Source of the DNA: Sophora flavescens | Taxonomy: Eukaryota > Streptophyta > Magnoliopsida > Fabales > Fabaceae | DNA length: 64,000 nucleotides | NCBI GenBank assembly: GCA_030762895.1 | Contig: CM061068.1 | Span: 46,135,615 to 46,199,614 of the forward strand | Direction of reading: 5' to 3' | Part shown: positions 43,052-54,784 of the stretch, piece by piece | Numbering within the stretch: position 1 is the stretch's first letter | Layout of the letters: each line of letters begins with the position of its first letter | Program-made: the position numbers and the translations under genes | The notes under the pieces: generated by a model | Seen by the model: only the letters and a program-made list of their open reading frames with translations | Databases searched by the model: none | What the model was told of the DNA's origin: nothing

Positions 43052-44104
43052 TGTTAACGTTGTTTTTTGGTTGTGTTCAAAAAATTCCTTCGTCACAAAT
43101 AATTATAGATCAAACGAGTGTGGGACCTACGAGTTATGCGGTAATCTCGTCAGAATGTATGTATGAATAGTCTGCCAAGTAAAAATTTGACAATTAAAGC
43201 CAGGTTAGGAAATGCTGGTAAAGACTTGGTGTCAAACGATTATGTAAATTTGTCAAAGAGGTATAAAGCATTGTCAATAATGAGTTTTGACGATAAATGA
43301 TTCATGTTTTAAAAGATAAGTTTGAAATTTAAAAAGAGGGACGGTTATTTAATAGAAAATAACTTCTTAATCGTACTGAGTTTATAATGAAAAGAAAACT
43401 GAAGTTTGAAAGGAAAGTTAAGTAAAGAAAGATCTAAATGACACTACTTGCAAGAAGTAAAATAAACTTAAAAGACGAACTTGAGAGAAATACTGGAAAT
43501 TAAAAGGAACAAGTAAAGAACTTGAACAAAAAGGATGAAAATGGCATTGAATTTTGCCATAGTATCGAAATAAGAAGGATGGAGGGAATACTTGAATGTA
43601 ATCCGTCAATCTACTGTGTGATCGAGATGTGTAGGATGTGTATCAAGTAACCTCCTCTATTACATTGTAATAACTAGTATTTATAGGCAAATAAAATAAC
43701 TACCTAGTAGTAATTTCCTATCTAAATGACTGCCACATGTCCTTGGCAGTTCTCTTAGGCTTTACATTTGAACTGCTTGTCAATACAATTCCAATAACTG
43801 CTCAATGTCTTAAACCGCACTGTGTCAACTGGCTTGTCTTTGACGGGACTATCTGCTTGATAACTTATCTTGACTATATTGTCGATTTTGAGACTTAGTC
43901 ATTTTTTCTCTTTCCATATCTTTGACAATCCTCCCATGAATTTCGTCAAAAAAAAATGCTTGTCAATCTATCTTTTCATCGACATGTACACTTTCTTATC
44001 AGCTAAGTATTTTTGATACTTAGAAAATAACATTCTTTACTTCAATTCTTTCGTCAGCCTGTCAGAATTATTTCTGTCAAGAGTTTGAAATTCTTCCACT
44101 AACA
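43052..44104 (-). repeat. 5' LTR of element A
   Basis: Partner of 3088-4138, ending at the CTTGC target copy 44105-44109. Confidence 0.93.
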
Positions 44105-44660
44105 CTTGCAAAGGACATCATGGACCTTTGGAAATCTCTTTTGTTGATTTTTTTTTTTTTTGACAAAATGTTTTTCCTCTGTTCGGAGCAGCCCTTGGTA
44201 GAGATGTGTAGGGGGGACTTGTCCTCCTACTTGATTTTCTTTGCTTTCCCTATGTATATCAAAAAAGAAAATTGGTCAATCATACTATTTATTAACTTTC
44301 TTAATATTCTTATGTAATAATTTTAATGATTTGTTTGTTAGAGTAAAAAATGGGAAGAGAGAAAATGAGGAGAAAATACATTTTTCTCTTATTTTGTGGA
44401 GGAGAGAAACAGGAAATGGAGAACAAAGTTAGTAGGACCTACCTCAATGATATGTAAATTTGCTTTTTGTTTTTTTTTTTTGGATTTATGTAAATTTGTT
44501 TTAAGTTTATGATTAACAACTTTCTATGACACGTAGTTGTTATGTTATAAGAACATGCAATAATTGTTCAATAATATGCAAAAAAAAATTTTGGATTTAT
44601 GTAAATTTGTTTTAAATTAATGATTAACATCTCTCTATGACACCTAATTGGCATGCTATA
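44105..44660. other. AT-rich flank with a short tandem duplication
   Basis: No gene supported. A unit of roughly 115-125 bp (starting GGATTTATGTAAATTTG) occurs at about 44480 and again at about 44592. The second copy is interrupted at 44660 by element F and resumes at 51143 with TAAGAACATGCAATATTTG. Confidence 0.55.
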
Positions 44661-44689
44661 CACTAGTGGAAAATATACATTAGACGGTA

Positions 44690-44975
44690 AAGGTTTACGT
44701 CAATTAACCAAAAACTAGACGTTAAAAAGGGGGCGGTGGCAGTTTTGTAAATAATTAATTCACTGTTAACGTCAGTTGTTTTAAGGACTGACGTTAAAAG
44801 TGAGGCGGTGGCAGTTTTGTAAATATAAAATCACTATTTGCGTCAGTTGTTTAATGAACTGACGTTAAAAGTGTTTTGGAAGAAATTATTAAAACTTTTA
44901 ACGTCAGTTGTTTAGAAGCCTGACGTTATAAGTGTGATTTTTACTTCAGTTAAATAAATAACTGACGTAAATAAT
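44690..44975. repeat. Left subterminal repeats of element F
   Basis: Direct and inverted copies of an ACGTCAGTTGTT motif, often paired as palindromes (ACGTCAG...CTGACGT), at short intervals. Confidence 0.8.
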
Positions 44976-45200
44976 CAACTCCTTCCTATCTTTCTTTCGT
45001 TGTCATCTCAGGGTTGTCACTCTTAACGCAGATCATCACTCCATATAGTGCAGTTTATTTCTAATCTTTTTTTTAAAAAAGTTTATTTTTAATCTTAATT
45101 AATTAGCTTGAATTAGCTAGTAAATTAACAAATTCTTGTGCAAATTAAAATAAATAAACACTTAACATAAAACAAGTTATATATGTATAATCAAATCGTA

Positions 45201-45463
45201 TCTCATTGAAGCGATTCATAAGTTACAATTACATGTTTAAAAGATAAAAAATTTCCGCAAGATATATAGCACTAAAATTAAAAAAGTTTCTGCTTCAACA
45301 TCATTTTCTTCTCAGTCCTGTGCTGATCAGAATCTCCAACATTGATTCTTCTCATTGAAGCGATTCATAAGTTACAATTACATGTTTAAAAGATAAAAAA
45401 TTTCCGCAAGATATATAGCACTAAAATATAAAAAAGTTTCTGCTTCAACATCATTTTCTTCTC
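45201..45463. repeat. 149-bp direct repeat in element F
   Basis: A unit starting TCTCATTGAAGCGATTCAT at 45201 recurs at 45350. The copies are nearly identical until about 45463. Confidence 0.75.
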
Positions 45464-46015
45464 GATCCCGTGCTCGAATCTCCAACATTGAATGCATCCC
45501 CTCCCTCATTTGAAGTCGATGCTCCATCTGAATCCACAGTCACTTTGGAGCCGTGGCAGAGTGAATGGTGCACTCGATCTGTTTCAGCAATATTCTTGGA
45601 ACAGCCACTTGGTTCCAAAGCCGAAGTTTTGGAACTGTAGCTGCTGATTCTCCAGAAGGATGATGGTGTGTGCAAATCACATTACATGATTCACCCAACC
45701 TTACCATCCATGTTACGTGATTCACACAACCTCAGAAGTTGTTTTGACCATTAAGACAGAGACCTTTAAGTCTAGGTATAGGAAGAAAGAGTAATGAAGT
45801 TAATCTCCATGGCAGGGCCATATTGTGAAGCAGAAAAATTAAAGGAAGGAAGGAAGCTATTTATAGGAGTAGGGGATGAAGTTACTAGGCGTCGTAAGTT
45901 GCTAAAAAATTAAATTGATCATTAAGAGCATTAGGTTCCAAGGCGCATTGGGAGTTGGCCTGGCAGTCATATATTATAAACGTGCAGAAAAGAAAACGCC
46001 AGAAGGAATAGGAAG
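45464..46015. other. Left interior of element F, no supported gene
   Basis: Open frames on the minus strand (45451-45725) are short and match no family I recognise. They could be remnants of a captured host sequence or of a second transposon gene. Confidence 0.35.
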
Positions 46016-46019
46016 ATAC

Positions 46020-46385
46020 ACTTTTAACGTCAGTTGTTGAATAAAACTGACGTAAAAAGCATTTTTAAAATAAAAATATTTATTTTTAACGTCAGTTGTT
46101 TATACAACCGACGTTAAAAGTATGATTTTTACTTGATTAAATAAACAGTGGCGTAAATAATCCTATATCCCTATCTGAAATGCCATGTTGTCACACAGGT
46201 CTGTTAACGTCAGTTGTTGAATAAAACTGAAGTTAAAAGTGTTTTTAAAATAAAAAATATTTATTTTTAACGTCTGTTGTTTATACAATTGACGTTAAAA
46301 GTGTGATTTTTACTTCAGTTAAATAAATAGCTGACGTAAATAATCCTATATCCCTAGCTATCTGAAATGCCCCGTTGTCACTCAA
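46020..46385. repeat. Tandem duplication of subterminal-type sequence in element F
   Basis: Two copies, about 180 bp each (from about 46018 and about 46201), each carry ACGTCAGTTGTT palindromes and end in a shared phrase TAATCCTATATCCCTA...CACAGGTCT. More copies of the motif follow at 46496-46640. Confidence 0.7.
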
Positions 46386-46495
46386 TTAACACAGGTCTCG
46401 AGCCATTTTGTGAAGGAATAGAAATATAGAGGAAAAGAAGAGGCGTATGCATCATGTTATTCGAAAGAATGTTATTGTATCACGAGACAACACTT

Positions 46496-46640
46496 TTAAC
46501 GTCGATTGTATTCAACAAGCGACGTTAAAAGTGTTTTTTAAAAATATTAATATTTAACGTCGATTGTTAATAAAACTGACGTTAAAAATTAATTTTAACG
46601 TCGATTGTTTAATACAACCGGCGTTAAATGTTGTTTTATG
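46496..46640. repeat. Further ACGTCGATTGT palindromes upstream of the transposase, element F
   Basis: A variant motif (AACGTCGATTGT) in direct and inverted copies, just before a C/T-rich, exon-like region (46650-46990) that probably holds the transposase promoter and 5' leader. Confidence 0.65.
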
Positions 46641-47147
46641 TTTACAACCGCGCGTCTTCCGCACTTCGCTCTGTACGTGCGTCTCTTTTCTCTTTTCATC
46701 ACGCTCAACCCTAAATCACTCTCAACCCTCACTCTCACTCTCACCCACCCGGAGAACCCCTAATCGCGAGCTCATCTCCACCGCAACCACCGCGAGGGCT
46801 TCTTCGCCACCACCGTGAGGTACACTATTAACCCTAACTCTGTCTTTCCATTCATTCTTTGCAATAACTTGAGGTACATCTCTCTTTCCCCTTCCCGCGC
46901 ACTAACTCTCCTTGTCCCTCTGCTCTCAGTAACCACATCGAACGTTGGCCACCACTCGAGCTCCCCTCCCCACAACCACGCGAGCACCTATTTCTGGTGA
47001 GTATTTAGGGCACATTTTTTTATTTTTGGTTTTGAGTGTATGTTGAAACTGTAGTCTCGGTAGTTGAAACTTGAAACCGTGAGTTTGATTTGTTTGGAAT
47101 CTACGTCTCTGTTTTTGGTTTTGAGTACATGTTGCTCTGCTGGTTGA

Positions 47148-47245
47148 TCTGTCACGGTCGTGATGCTAATCACGGCTAGGCCGTGATCAGTTCTGCCTGT
47201 GATGGCATGGTCTGTTCAGTTGGCACGTTACGGTCGTGATGGACA
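47148..47245. repeat. TCACGGCCGTGA-type units inside CACTA element F
   Basis: Three or four units of the Athila U3 motif family (GTCACGGTCGTGATG, ATCACGGCTAGGCCGTGAT, GTTACGGTCGTGATGG) lie in the putative leader or intron upstream of the transposase. No LTR sequence surrounds them that I can see. Confidence 0.7.
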
Positions 47246-47368
47246 TCACTTTGCCAGGAGTGACCAGTTCTTGGCAATTAATCTTTAAAAACTATAGTTT
47301 TCAATCTCCCGTATTGTCCTTATATTGGATATATATATGTTTTGTATATCTACAGGACCTATCTAGTT

Positions 47369-50300
47369 ATGGATCGTAGTTGGATGGTTTGTAAGCGTAC
47401 TAGTGCTGAGTATTTGAAGGGGGTGGGAGAATTTATAGAATTTGCTCAAAGGAATGTTCCTAATAGTAATGGAATGTTCTGTTGTCCTTGTGTCAAGTGT
47501 TTGAATACGAGGAAATGTACGGTGAAGGATATACGTACTCATTTGATTTGTGAAGGGATTTTCTTGAGTTATACAAGATGGATATGGCATGGTGATATGT
47601 TGTTGAGTAGTAATACGGCGAGTGTCTCCCAAAGTGAGGACGTTGACGTAGATATGGAAGATGATCGAGTAGAGGACATGATCCGTGATATTGGACAAGA
47701 ATCTTTTCATCGAGCGCATGTGTATGATAGGTTGTGCGGTGATGCGGATAAGCCTTTATATCCAGGGTGTACTACTCATACACGGTTGTCGGCGGTGCTA
47801 AAATTGGTTTGTGTGAAGGCGAGAAATGGTTGGAGCGATAAAAGCTTCATGGAATTGCTTGAAGTGTTGAAAGACTTGCTTCCGGAGGACAACACATTGC
47901 CTGACCGTAACTATGAGGCCAAGAAGGTATTGTGTCCTATGGGTATGGAGTATAAGAAGATACACGCATGCCCCAATGATTGCATATTGTACACCGGTGT
48001 TCATGAAGACAAACACGATTGCCCCAAATGTGGGTTATCACGATACAAAGTGAAGGGTGGTGATGATGATGATGATGTTGATGATGTGAGAAAAAAGGGT
48101 CCTCCTGCGAAGGTGTTGTGGTATCTTCCAATAATTCCAAGGTTCAAGCGATTGTTTGCCAATGCAAAAGATGCGAAGAATCTTAGATGGCATAATGATG
48201 AGAGGAAACGTGATGGAAAGGTTCGTCATCCTGCTGATTCTATTCAATGGAAGAATATCGATACTATGTTTCCGGATTTCGCCGATGAGCCAAGAAACCT
48301 AAGGCTTGGACTTGCTATGGATGGAATGAATCCTTATGGTAACATGAGTAGTATTCATAGTTCATGGCCTGTTCTGTTGGTGATTTACAACATGCCCCCT
48401 TGGTTGTGCATGAAGCGCAAATACATGATGTTGTCTATGATGATTTCGGGCCCAAAGCAACCGGGAAATGACTTAGATGTTTATCTAGGTCCCTTGATTG
48501 AAGACTTGAAAACGTTGTGGGTGGAAGGTGTTGATGTAGTTGATGGGTATTCTCATGAGACTTTCAAGCTTCGTGCCATGTTATTTTGCACCATCAACGA
48601 CTTTCCAGCATACGGTAACTTGTCCGGGTACAGTGTCAAGGGGCATAAAGCAAGCCCTATATGTGAAGAAGGCACATGCTACACTCAGTTGCATCATGGA
48701 AAGAAGATGGTTTACCTTGGGCATCGGAGATTTCTTAGACGTGATCACCCATATCGTAAGATGAAAAAAGCTTTTAATGGATGCCAAGAGACAGAAGAAG
48801 CGCCGTCGGCCTTAATTGGAGAGCAGGTTTATCAGAGGGTAAAGGACATCGATGTTATATTCGGCAAGTCCCAAAAGAAAGGTAAATCTGTTGAGAAAAA
48901 CATATGGAAGAAGAGGTCGATATTCTTTGATCTTCCATACTGGCGCAAGCTTGATGTCAGATACTGCATTGATGTGATGCATGTGGAGAAAAATGTGTGT
49001 GATAGTGTGATCGGGACGCTTCTCAACATTCAGGGCAAGACAAAGGATGGTGTGAATGCTCGTCTCGACCTCGTTGCTATGGGTATACGAGAGCAGTTAG
49101 CTCCAGTTGTTGAGGATGGTAAGCGGACTTATTTGCCGCCAAAGATGTCATACTTTGTCAAAAAAAGAGAGACAAAGTTTCTGGGTGTCTTGGTGGCATC
49201 AAAGTTCCACATGGTTACACTTCAAATATGAAGAGGCTTGTCTCTAGTGATCTTAAATTGGTTGGCTTGAAGTCTCATGATTGTCACATCTTGATGCAAC
49301 AACTTCTGCCCGTTGCTATTCGTGGTATTGCTACAAAAAATGTGAGACATGCCATTACTCGGTTGTGCTCATTCTTCAATTCTATATGTAGCAAAGTCGT
49401 TGACCCCGTATGTTGGATGACTTGGAAGTTGAGGCTGCTACAATCTTGTGCCAATTGGAGATGTATTTTCCTCCTTCCTTTTTCGACATAATGGTTCACT
49501 TAATTGTTCATTTGGTGAGGGAGATTAGATTATGTGGGCGGTTTTTCTGAGATGGATGTACCCAGTTGAGCGCTACATGAAGATCTTGAAAGTGCGTGAA
49601 GAATCATCATCGTCCGGAAGCATCTATTGTTCAAAGATATGTTGCAGAAGAAGCTATTGAGTTTTGTTCGGACTACCTTCATAACACGGATCCTATAGGG
49701 GTTCCTAAGCCTCGGCATGATGAGATCAGATGTCAAGGTAAGGGTACACATGGCTTAAGAATTAATAGGAAGGATCGGGAGGAAGTGCTTCAAGCACATT
49801 TGTATGTATTGAACAACATCGAATGTGTTCAGCCTTTCTTATTTGAACATAAAAGAAAAGTCAATCAAGAAAACCCTCGAATGAGCGAAAGGTGGTTGTT
49901 GAACAAGCATAACAAGACTTTCTTACCATGGTTCAAGGAAGAAATGCTTAAGGATGGTAGTACTACTTCTAATGACGTAAAATGGCTAGCACGTGGGCCT
50001 AACTTCAACGTCATATGTTGGAGCGGATACGACATAAATAGCTTTTCCTTTTATACAAAGGAACAAGATAACAAGAGTACCATGCAAAATAATGGGGTTA
50101 TGATCGTGGCCGAAGCAATGCACTTCTCTAGTGCAAAGGACACAAAACCCGTTCTGAAGACCGACACCTTACTTTGGATATATTGAAGATATTTGGGTGC
50201 TCGATTACACTAAGCTTACGGTGCCGGTATTTAAATGTAAGTGGGTTGATAGTAACGGTGGTGTACAAACCGACAAATTGGGGTTCACATTGGTAGACCT

Positions 50301-50568
50301 CAACAAGTTAGGTCATATAAATGAGCCTTTCATAATGGCTTCACAAGCAAAACAAGTGTTTTACATCACTGATCCTTCTAACAAAAGGTTGTCCGTGGTT
50401 CTCCAAGGAAAAAGCATGTATAATGGTAGTGATGAAAATGAAGATTCAAATCTTGATATTCCTAAGACTCCTTCTTTTTCAACAAACATGCCTACTATAA
50501 TCGAGGAGACACAGGTGGACGATGTACATGCCACTCGTGATGATCATCACGAAGGGATATTGATATAG
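47369..50568 (+). pseudogene. TNP2-type transposase, element F
   Basis: The start MDRSWM at 47369 is the usual opening of the transposase-associated domain. A cysteine-rich motif (CCPCVKC) follows, then the TNP2/Transposase_21 domain with KIHACPNDCILY, CPKCG, RFKRLFAN, MRWH-like LRWHNDERK, GLAMDGMNPYGNMS, WPVLLVIYNMPPWLCMK, DVYLGPLIEDL and GHRRFL. The frame to 49231 slips near 49180 (the next frame continues with the LVS...LKSHDCHILMQQLLP region). It is broken again before 49596, where a DUF4216-like tail (WLARGPNFNVICWSGYDINSFSFYT) begins; the last frame is 50197-50568. The enzyme would bind ends and cut; this copy cannot be active. Confidence 0.88.
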
Positions 50569-50777
50569 GTAGTTTAAACTTAGTATACATTTATAACCTA
50601 TGTTAATAAATTAATATATATTGTTTTGAACAAGCATACATTATATGGATCATTGTTCCATTTTTCCTTTGCAATTCTGTAATGTGTGTGATATTCTGTG
50701 TTACTGGGATATTTACTGAATGCAGGGATGGCTTAGGGGAGTGATATTTTAAAACTGAATTTAAAAAAAAATACTAT

Positions 50778-51125
50778 TTACGTCAGTTGTAGCATACAAC
50801 TGACGTTAAAAGTATTTTATAAAAATATACAGTACACTATTAACGTCAGTTGTTTACTACAACTGACGTTAAAATTAAGACATTTAACGTCAGTTCTTTA
50901 TAACAAATGACGTTAGTTTTAACAAAATTTACGTCAGTTATGTTAAAGAACTGACGTTAATTTTGACAAAATTAACGTCAGTTGTGTTAAAGAACCGACG
51001 TTAATAGTGTTATATTTAACGTCGGTTCTCAACTGACGTTAAAAGCGTAACTTTTAACGTCAGCTGTATTTACGTCAGTCAGTATTCTGACGTAAAAAAT
51101 CAATTTTAACTGACGTAAAAAGCAC
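50778..51125. repeat. Right subterminal repeats of element F
   Basis: Dense array of ACGTCAGTTGT / AACTGACGTTAA palindromes up to the right terminal repeat, more numerous than on the left. Confidence 0.82.
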
Positions 51126-51142
51126 TTATTGCACCAGTGATA

Positions 51143-51700
51143 AGAACATGCAATATTTGTTCTATAACATGTAATTGTTATGCTATAAGAACATGCAACA
51201 TATTCCCTCACCATATTCATCCAATACTCAAAAATTAAAACGACAAGTCGTAGAAATTAAAACGATAGAGTAGAATAGTGAACATAGTCACAAAAAAATG
51301 GTAGAAAATAGATAAATAAAGCAAGTTTAGCAAAATCCAGATAACACTTGTTCATTCAAATAACTATGAATTTCGTCCTTATCCTCATTTTTTCTTGCTC
51401 CTTTTCCTCCACTGTCCTTCATCCTCCTCGTGGGGAGTTTTCTCCTTGATCATGCGAGACAAATCCTCACATGTAAGGTTTATTAGGCTTAGGACGTCGA
51501 TTTCGTCCAAATTGACAAGGCCACACTATGCTATCTCGTGCGAGCGAGTTTTAAATTTTCTCTCATTTTTTTATTTGGTGTTTATGGTTTTTATTTGAGA
51601 TTTAATCTTTCGCTTTGTCAGAGTGCCAACTACTTGAAGATTGAAAGCCTGCCGCACCTGACATCCCAAACCCTAACACAACGCTTCAGGGATAAAAATC
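51143..51700. other. Flank between the two CACTA elements
   Basis: The first part continues the tandem-duplicated flank. The rest shows no supported gene; small frames at 51395-51759 have no recognisable domain. Confidence 0.4.
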
Positions 51701-51716
51701 GCAAAAGAAAGTTCCA

Positions 51717-51999
51717 ACCATGGCATTGGCATCAACAGTTGGGATTTGTTTCTGATTAACAACGTGAATGAGTACAAGGAGGTGGAAAAGTGGTGGCCCT
51801 TCAAATTAATGGGTATCATTAAGAATAACATCCAAGATAGTTCCGCTTATCATGAATTTCGCATCCCTAAAAACATCCTAGAAAAGGTCATCAAGAAGCA
51901 TGCTGAGGTCACCACAAAGGATGATGTCAAGGCACAAGGCTTTTGACGCCAAAATCGTCAAGGTTAAGCAAGCCAAGCCATTTGATTATTTTGAGGTTA
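51717..51999 (+). pseudogene. Gene fragment of unknown family
   Basis: After a possible ATG at 51717 and stops, a well-composed stretch encodes about 55 residues (EYKEVEKWWPFKLMGIIKN, then EFRIPKNILEKVIKKHAEV and DDVKAQ). After a one-base slip near 51940 comes DAKIVKVKQAKPFDYFE, ending at GAG|GTTAGT, a good splice donor at 52000. The coding style (codons, charged helices, clean exon end) is unlike chance. I do not recognise the family. The following intron was interrupted by element G at 52108. It may be a host pseudogene or a captured exon. Confidence 0.4.
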
Positions 52000-52107
52000 G
52001 TTTTCTCTTACATTTTTTTTATTTGGTGCACTCATTGAATTTATAGGTTAGAGATTTTTTTTTATTTGTGTTAGTTGTTATTTTTATTTATAGTTGTGAA
52101 CAACTTG

Positions 52108-52300
52108 CACTACAAAAAAACTGTCAATTTGTAGAGATTATATTGAAGGGTTTCTTTCTTAAACCGCCACAAATTAGCATCAATTTAAATGAATATTGAG
52201 TTCCCAACAAAACGTTCAAAATCAGCTGAACAGTGACGATTTAAGATTCAATTTGTGAAAGTTTATAATCCCCTCAAATTAAATATTAAAATATATCCTC
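52108..52300. repeat. Left end and subterminal repeats of element G
   Basis: CACTACAAAAAAAC terminus followed by CGCCACAAATTAGC-type and related units. Confidence 0.75.
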
Positions 52301-53358
52301 CCTTACTATTCATTACCCGCGAACCCAATTCTTAATCGCGCGAACCCAAAAAACCCAAATCGCCTAATTTCGTTGTGCCTCACTCCTTCACATCTTCGTC
52401 TTCCTTATCCCTACCTCTACCACAGTCTCTCACTCGCAGCCAAAGACCGCTGCGCTAACTCGTCTCCATCCAAGGCACTTCTGCGTCTCTCACTTCTGCG
52501 CTAACACGTCTCCACCCTTACAAGTCGCAACAGCGCCTGAATCGTCCTCCAACCGCAATAAAGACTTCTGCATTTCACTCCCAGGTAAGTTCCCTCTTTG
52601 TTTTTCTTTCTTCTGCTTGTCAATGGAGGCATTCTTCTGCGTTTCACTCCTTTCTTTCTGCCACACTCTGTTCGAATTGGGGTTCACTGATTTGGGGGTT
52701 GAGGGTTTCGCTCTTAATTTGGGGATTACTGTGATGTTCTGTTTGTCAGTAGAATAATGAACTTGAATTGGAGATTCAGAGGGAATGAAATAGTGATGGT
52801 GAATAATTTACACGTGCAAATCTTTTGGGATGTGCATGATTGGTTGTGCAAATCTTTTGGGATGTGCTTGATAGCTTGTTTCCTGAGTGGAGATTTGGTC
52901 TCAATTTAAGAATTTTTTTCTTGAAATAGGGAGTGTGTCAATTCCATGTATGGGCTGTAAATTTAAGATTACACTTCGTATGTCTGGAGACATGTCATTT
53001 GCCATGTATTTGTGTGATTTCCCTTTATGTGTGGGTGCTATAAACTTTCTGAAGCTTAAGAAAAAATCAGAAAACATACATGATGGTACTTATTGTTACT
53101 TTGTAGATATTTTTGAATCCAAATAAATTACTAGGGCATAATTTCTAGTGTATGTGTTTGAAATGGGAAAATTGTTAAACAAGATTTTTTTTTTTTTAAG
53201 CAAAAGAGTACTAAAGCATCCATTGGGTGATTAACTCAAGTGAGGTTTATGACTAAGTTTATTTCTGGGCAAGAGCCTGAGTTCAGGTTTGCAGCTCTTA
53301 GGGTGTAATGCTAGAGAATGTGGAGCTTATACACTTTAGGATCCAGGTTGTTGCCGGA

Positions 53359-53467
<109 letters not shown>

Positions 53468-54479
53468 GTGAGTACATGGCGTCCAACTTGGGCAACATAT
53501 CCTTTTCTTTATGCAGAAGGGGTCAAACATGAAACCGTGGCTAGGTTAAGTATTTAAGAACACTAACTTGAGATGTCCTGCAGTATTGTTTTGGCTTTCA
53601 ATCTTTTATTCAAGAATGAGTGAATGACTACAATGTGTGATAGAACAGAATCACGGTTCCAAAAATTTGATCATTGATGAATGAATAGTTAACCTTAAAA
53701 ATTAAAATGGAGCAATTGGCTTGTACAAAGAACAGCATATGGATGTAATACAGCTATGCTAGTCACTGCTTGACTCTCTTCTAGTCTCATCGCTCCATCT
53801 CTCTCTTTCCTTCCCCAAAATCCAAATGCAAAGTGAGCATCCCCCCTCTCTCTACTTACTTTTTAGCATTAAGAGAGAAGATAAAAAGAAAAGCAAAAGC
53901 ATGTCTGTGGCAGTATTTCCGGAGTGTTTTTGTGGTTTTCTCCAATTAGTAGGATTAATTTCTGGTGATGTGTAAAGTAAGTTCAAGCTCTTCTCTTAAG
54001 TGCTAGAAATTCAACAAAAAAATGGATGAACTTTGATACATTGGGTGGGTATTTTCAATTTTTGAACTTTGATACTTTGATACATTGGGTGGGTATTTTC
54101 TTTTATTGAGTCTTGGCTGTTTTACTTTTACCTTCCCATGATAAAAGCTACAAGCTTACAATTAGTTAACGATGAGAACAAATAGTTGGCAAACTAGAGA
54201 GTCTTATCTTAAATTTTGAAGTTGAAGTAAGGAGTGAAGATCTCTCTTTGTTTGCAATTTTGTTTTGTACTACATATACGGTTTAGCTAATCAATAATAA
54301 GCATTCAAATTGTGGGATTATTTTCTATGTCCATCCTATGTCCAGTGGTTATCAATTGTGGAATGTTGTTTTGAGAGTTGGAGTAGTTTCTGTTATTGGT
54401 AAAGTGGAAGATGGGAGCTTTTGTGTGAAGGTGCCTCCTGGAAGGAAGCTTAGGTGAAGGGGCATGATCAGTTTGGTTT

Positions 54480-54784
54480 TTCAAATCCCATCCTTTGTTA
54501 GTTTCTCTGTGGCTAGTAGTTGGATGCCTTCGGTTTTTGTATGGGTGTTATGAGCGTTGCATATGGGTACTATAACAGCAGGATTACTTTTTCTGGTTCT
54601 ATGTTGCATATGGCTTGGATTTTGCATTTTAATGGTTGTGCTGCCTTGGTTGGTTTGCTGCTATATCGTGTTTTATAGCAGTTTCCCTTTGTATCTTTTC
54701 CTGCCAGCTTTTCAATTGGTACAACTTGTGCTTGTTGGTCTGCTGTGCTGTTTATTAACATAATTTTTGGCTTATAAAAAAAAG
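54480..54784 (+). mobile_element. Possible 5'-truncated LINE 3' end
   Basis: A T/G-rich stretch ends TAACATAATTTTTGGCTTATAAAAAAAA-like, the look of a plant L1 3' terminus with an A tail. No ORF is left. The left boundary and target duplication were not found. Confidence 0.3.

Larger units (their letters stand above)
3088..44104 (-). mobile_element. Element A: Tat-lineage Ty3/gypsy retrotransposon, split by nested insertions
   Basis: Two near-identical LTRs (3088-4138 and 43052-44104) are flanked by a perfect 5-bp duplication, CTTGC (3083-3087 and 44105-44109). The coding order on the minus strand, right to left, is gag, protease, reverse transcriptase with its RNase H, a second RNase H, integrase. 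A second RNase H plus an antisense extra gene beyond integrase are hallmarks of the plant Tat group (Ogre/Retand/Grande relatives). No chromodomain is visible. Elements B (4506-10668) and C (10779-30849) are later insertions; without them and their duplicated target sites A is about 14.8 kb. The pol frames carry stops and frameshifts, so A is dead, although both LTRs and both ends are preserved. Confidence 0.93.
44661..51139 (+). mobile_element. Element F: CACTA (En/Spm-type) DNA transposon
   Basis: The left end is CACTAGTGGAAAATA; the right end read in reverse is CACTGGTGCAATAAG, an imperfect CACTA terminal inverted repeat. Both sides carry the 3-bp duplication ATA (44658-44660 and 51140-51142). 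Subterminal repeats of the form TTAACGTCAGTTGTT...AACTGACGTTAAA crowd both ends, as expected for binding of the smaller CACTA protein. A TNP2-type transposase is encoded on the plus strand but is frameshifted. No second (TnpA-like) gene was recognised. Confidence 0.9.

Noticed and set aside
47363..48247. Minus-strand frames opposite the F transposase
   Set aside because: Shadows of the TNP2 coding strand.
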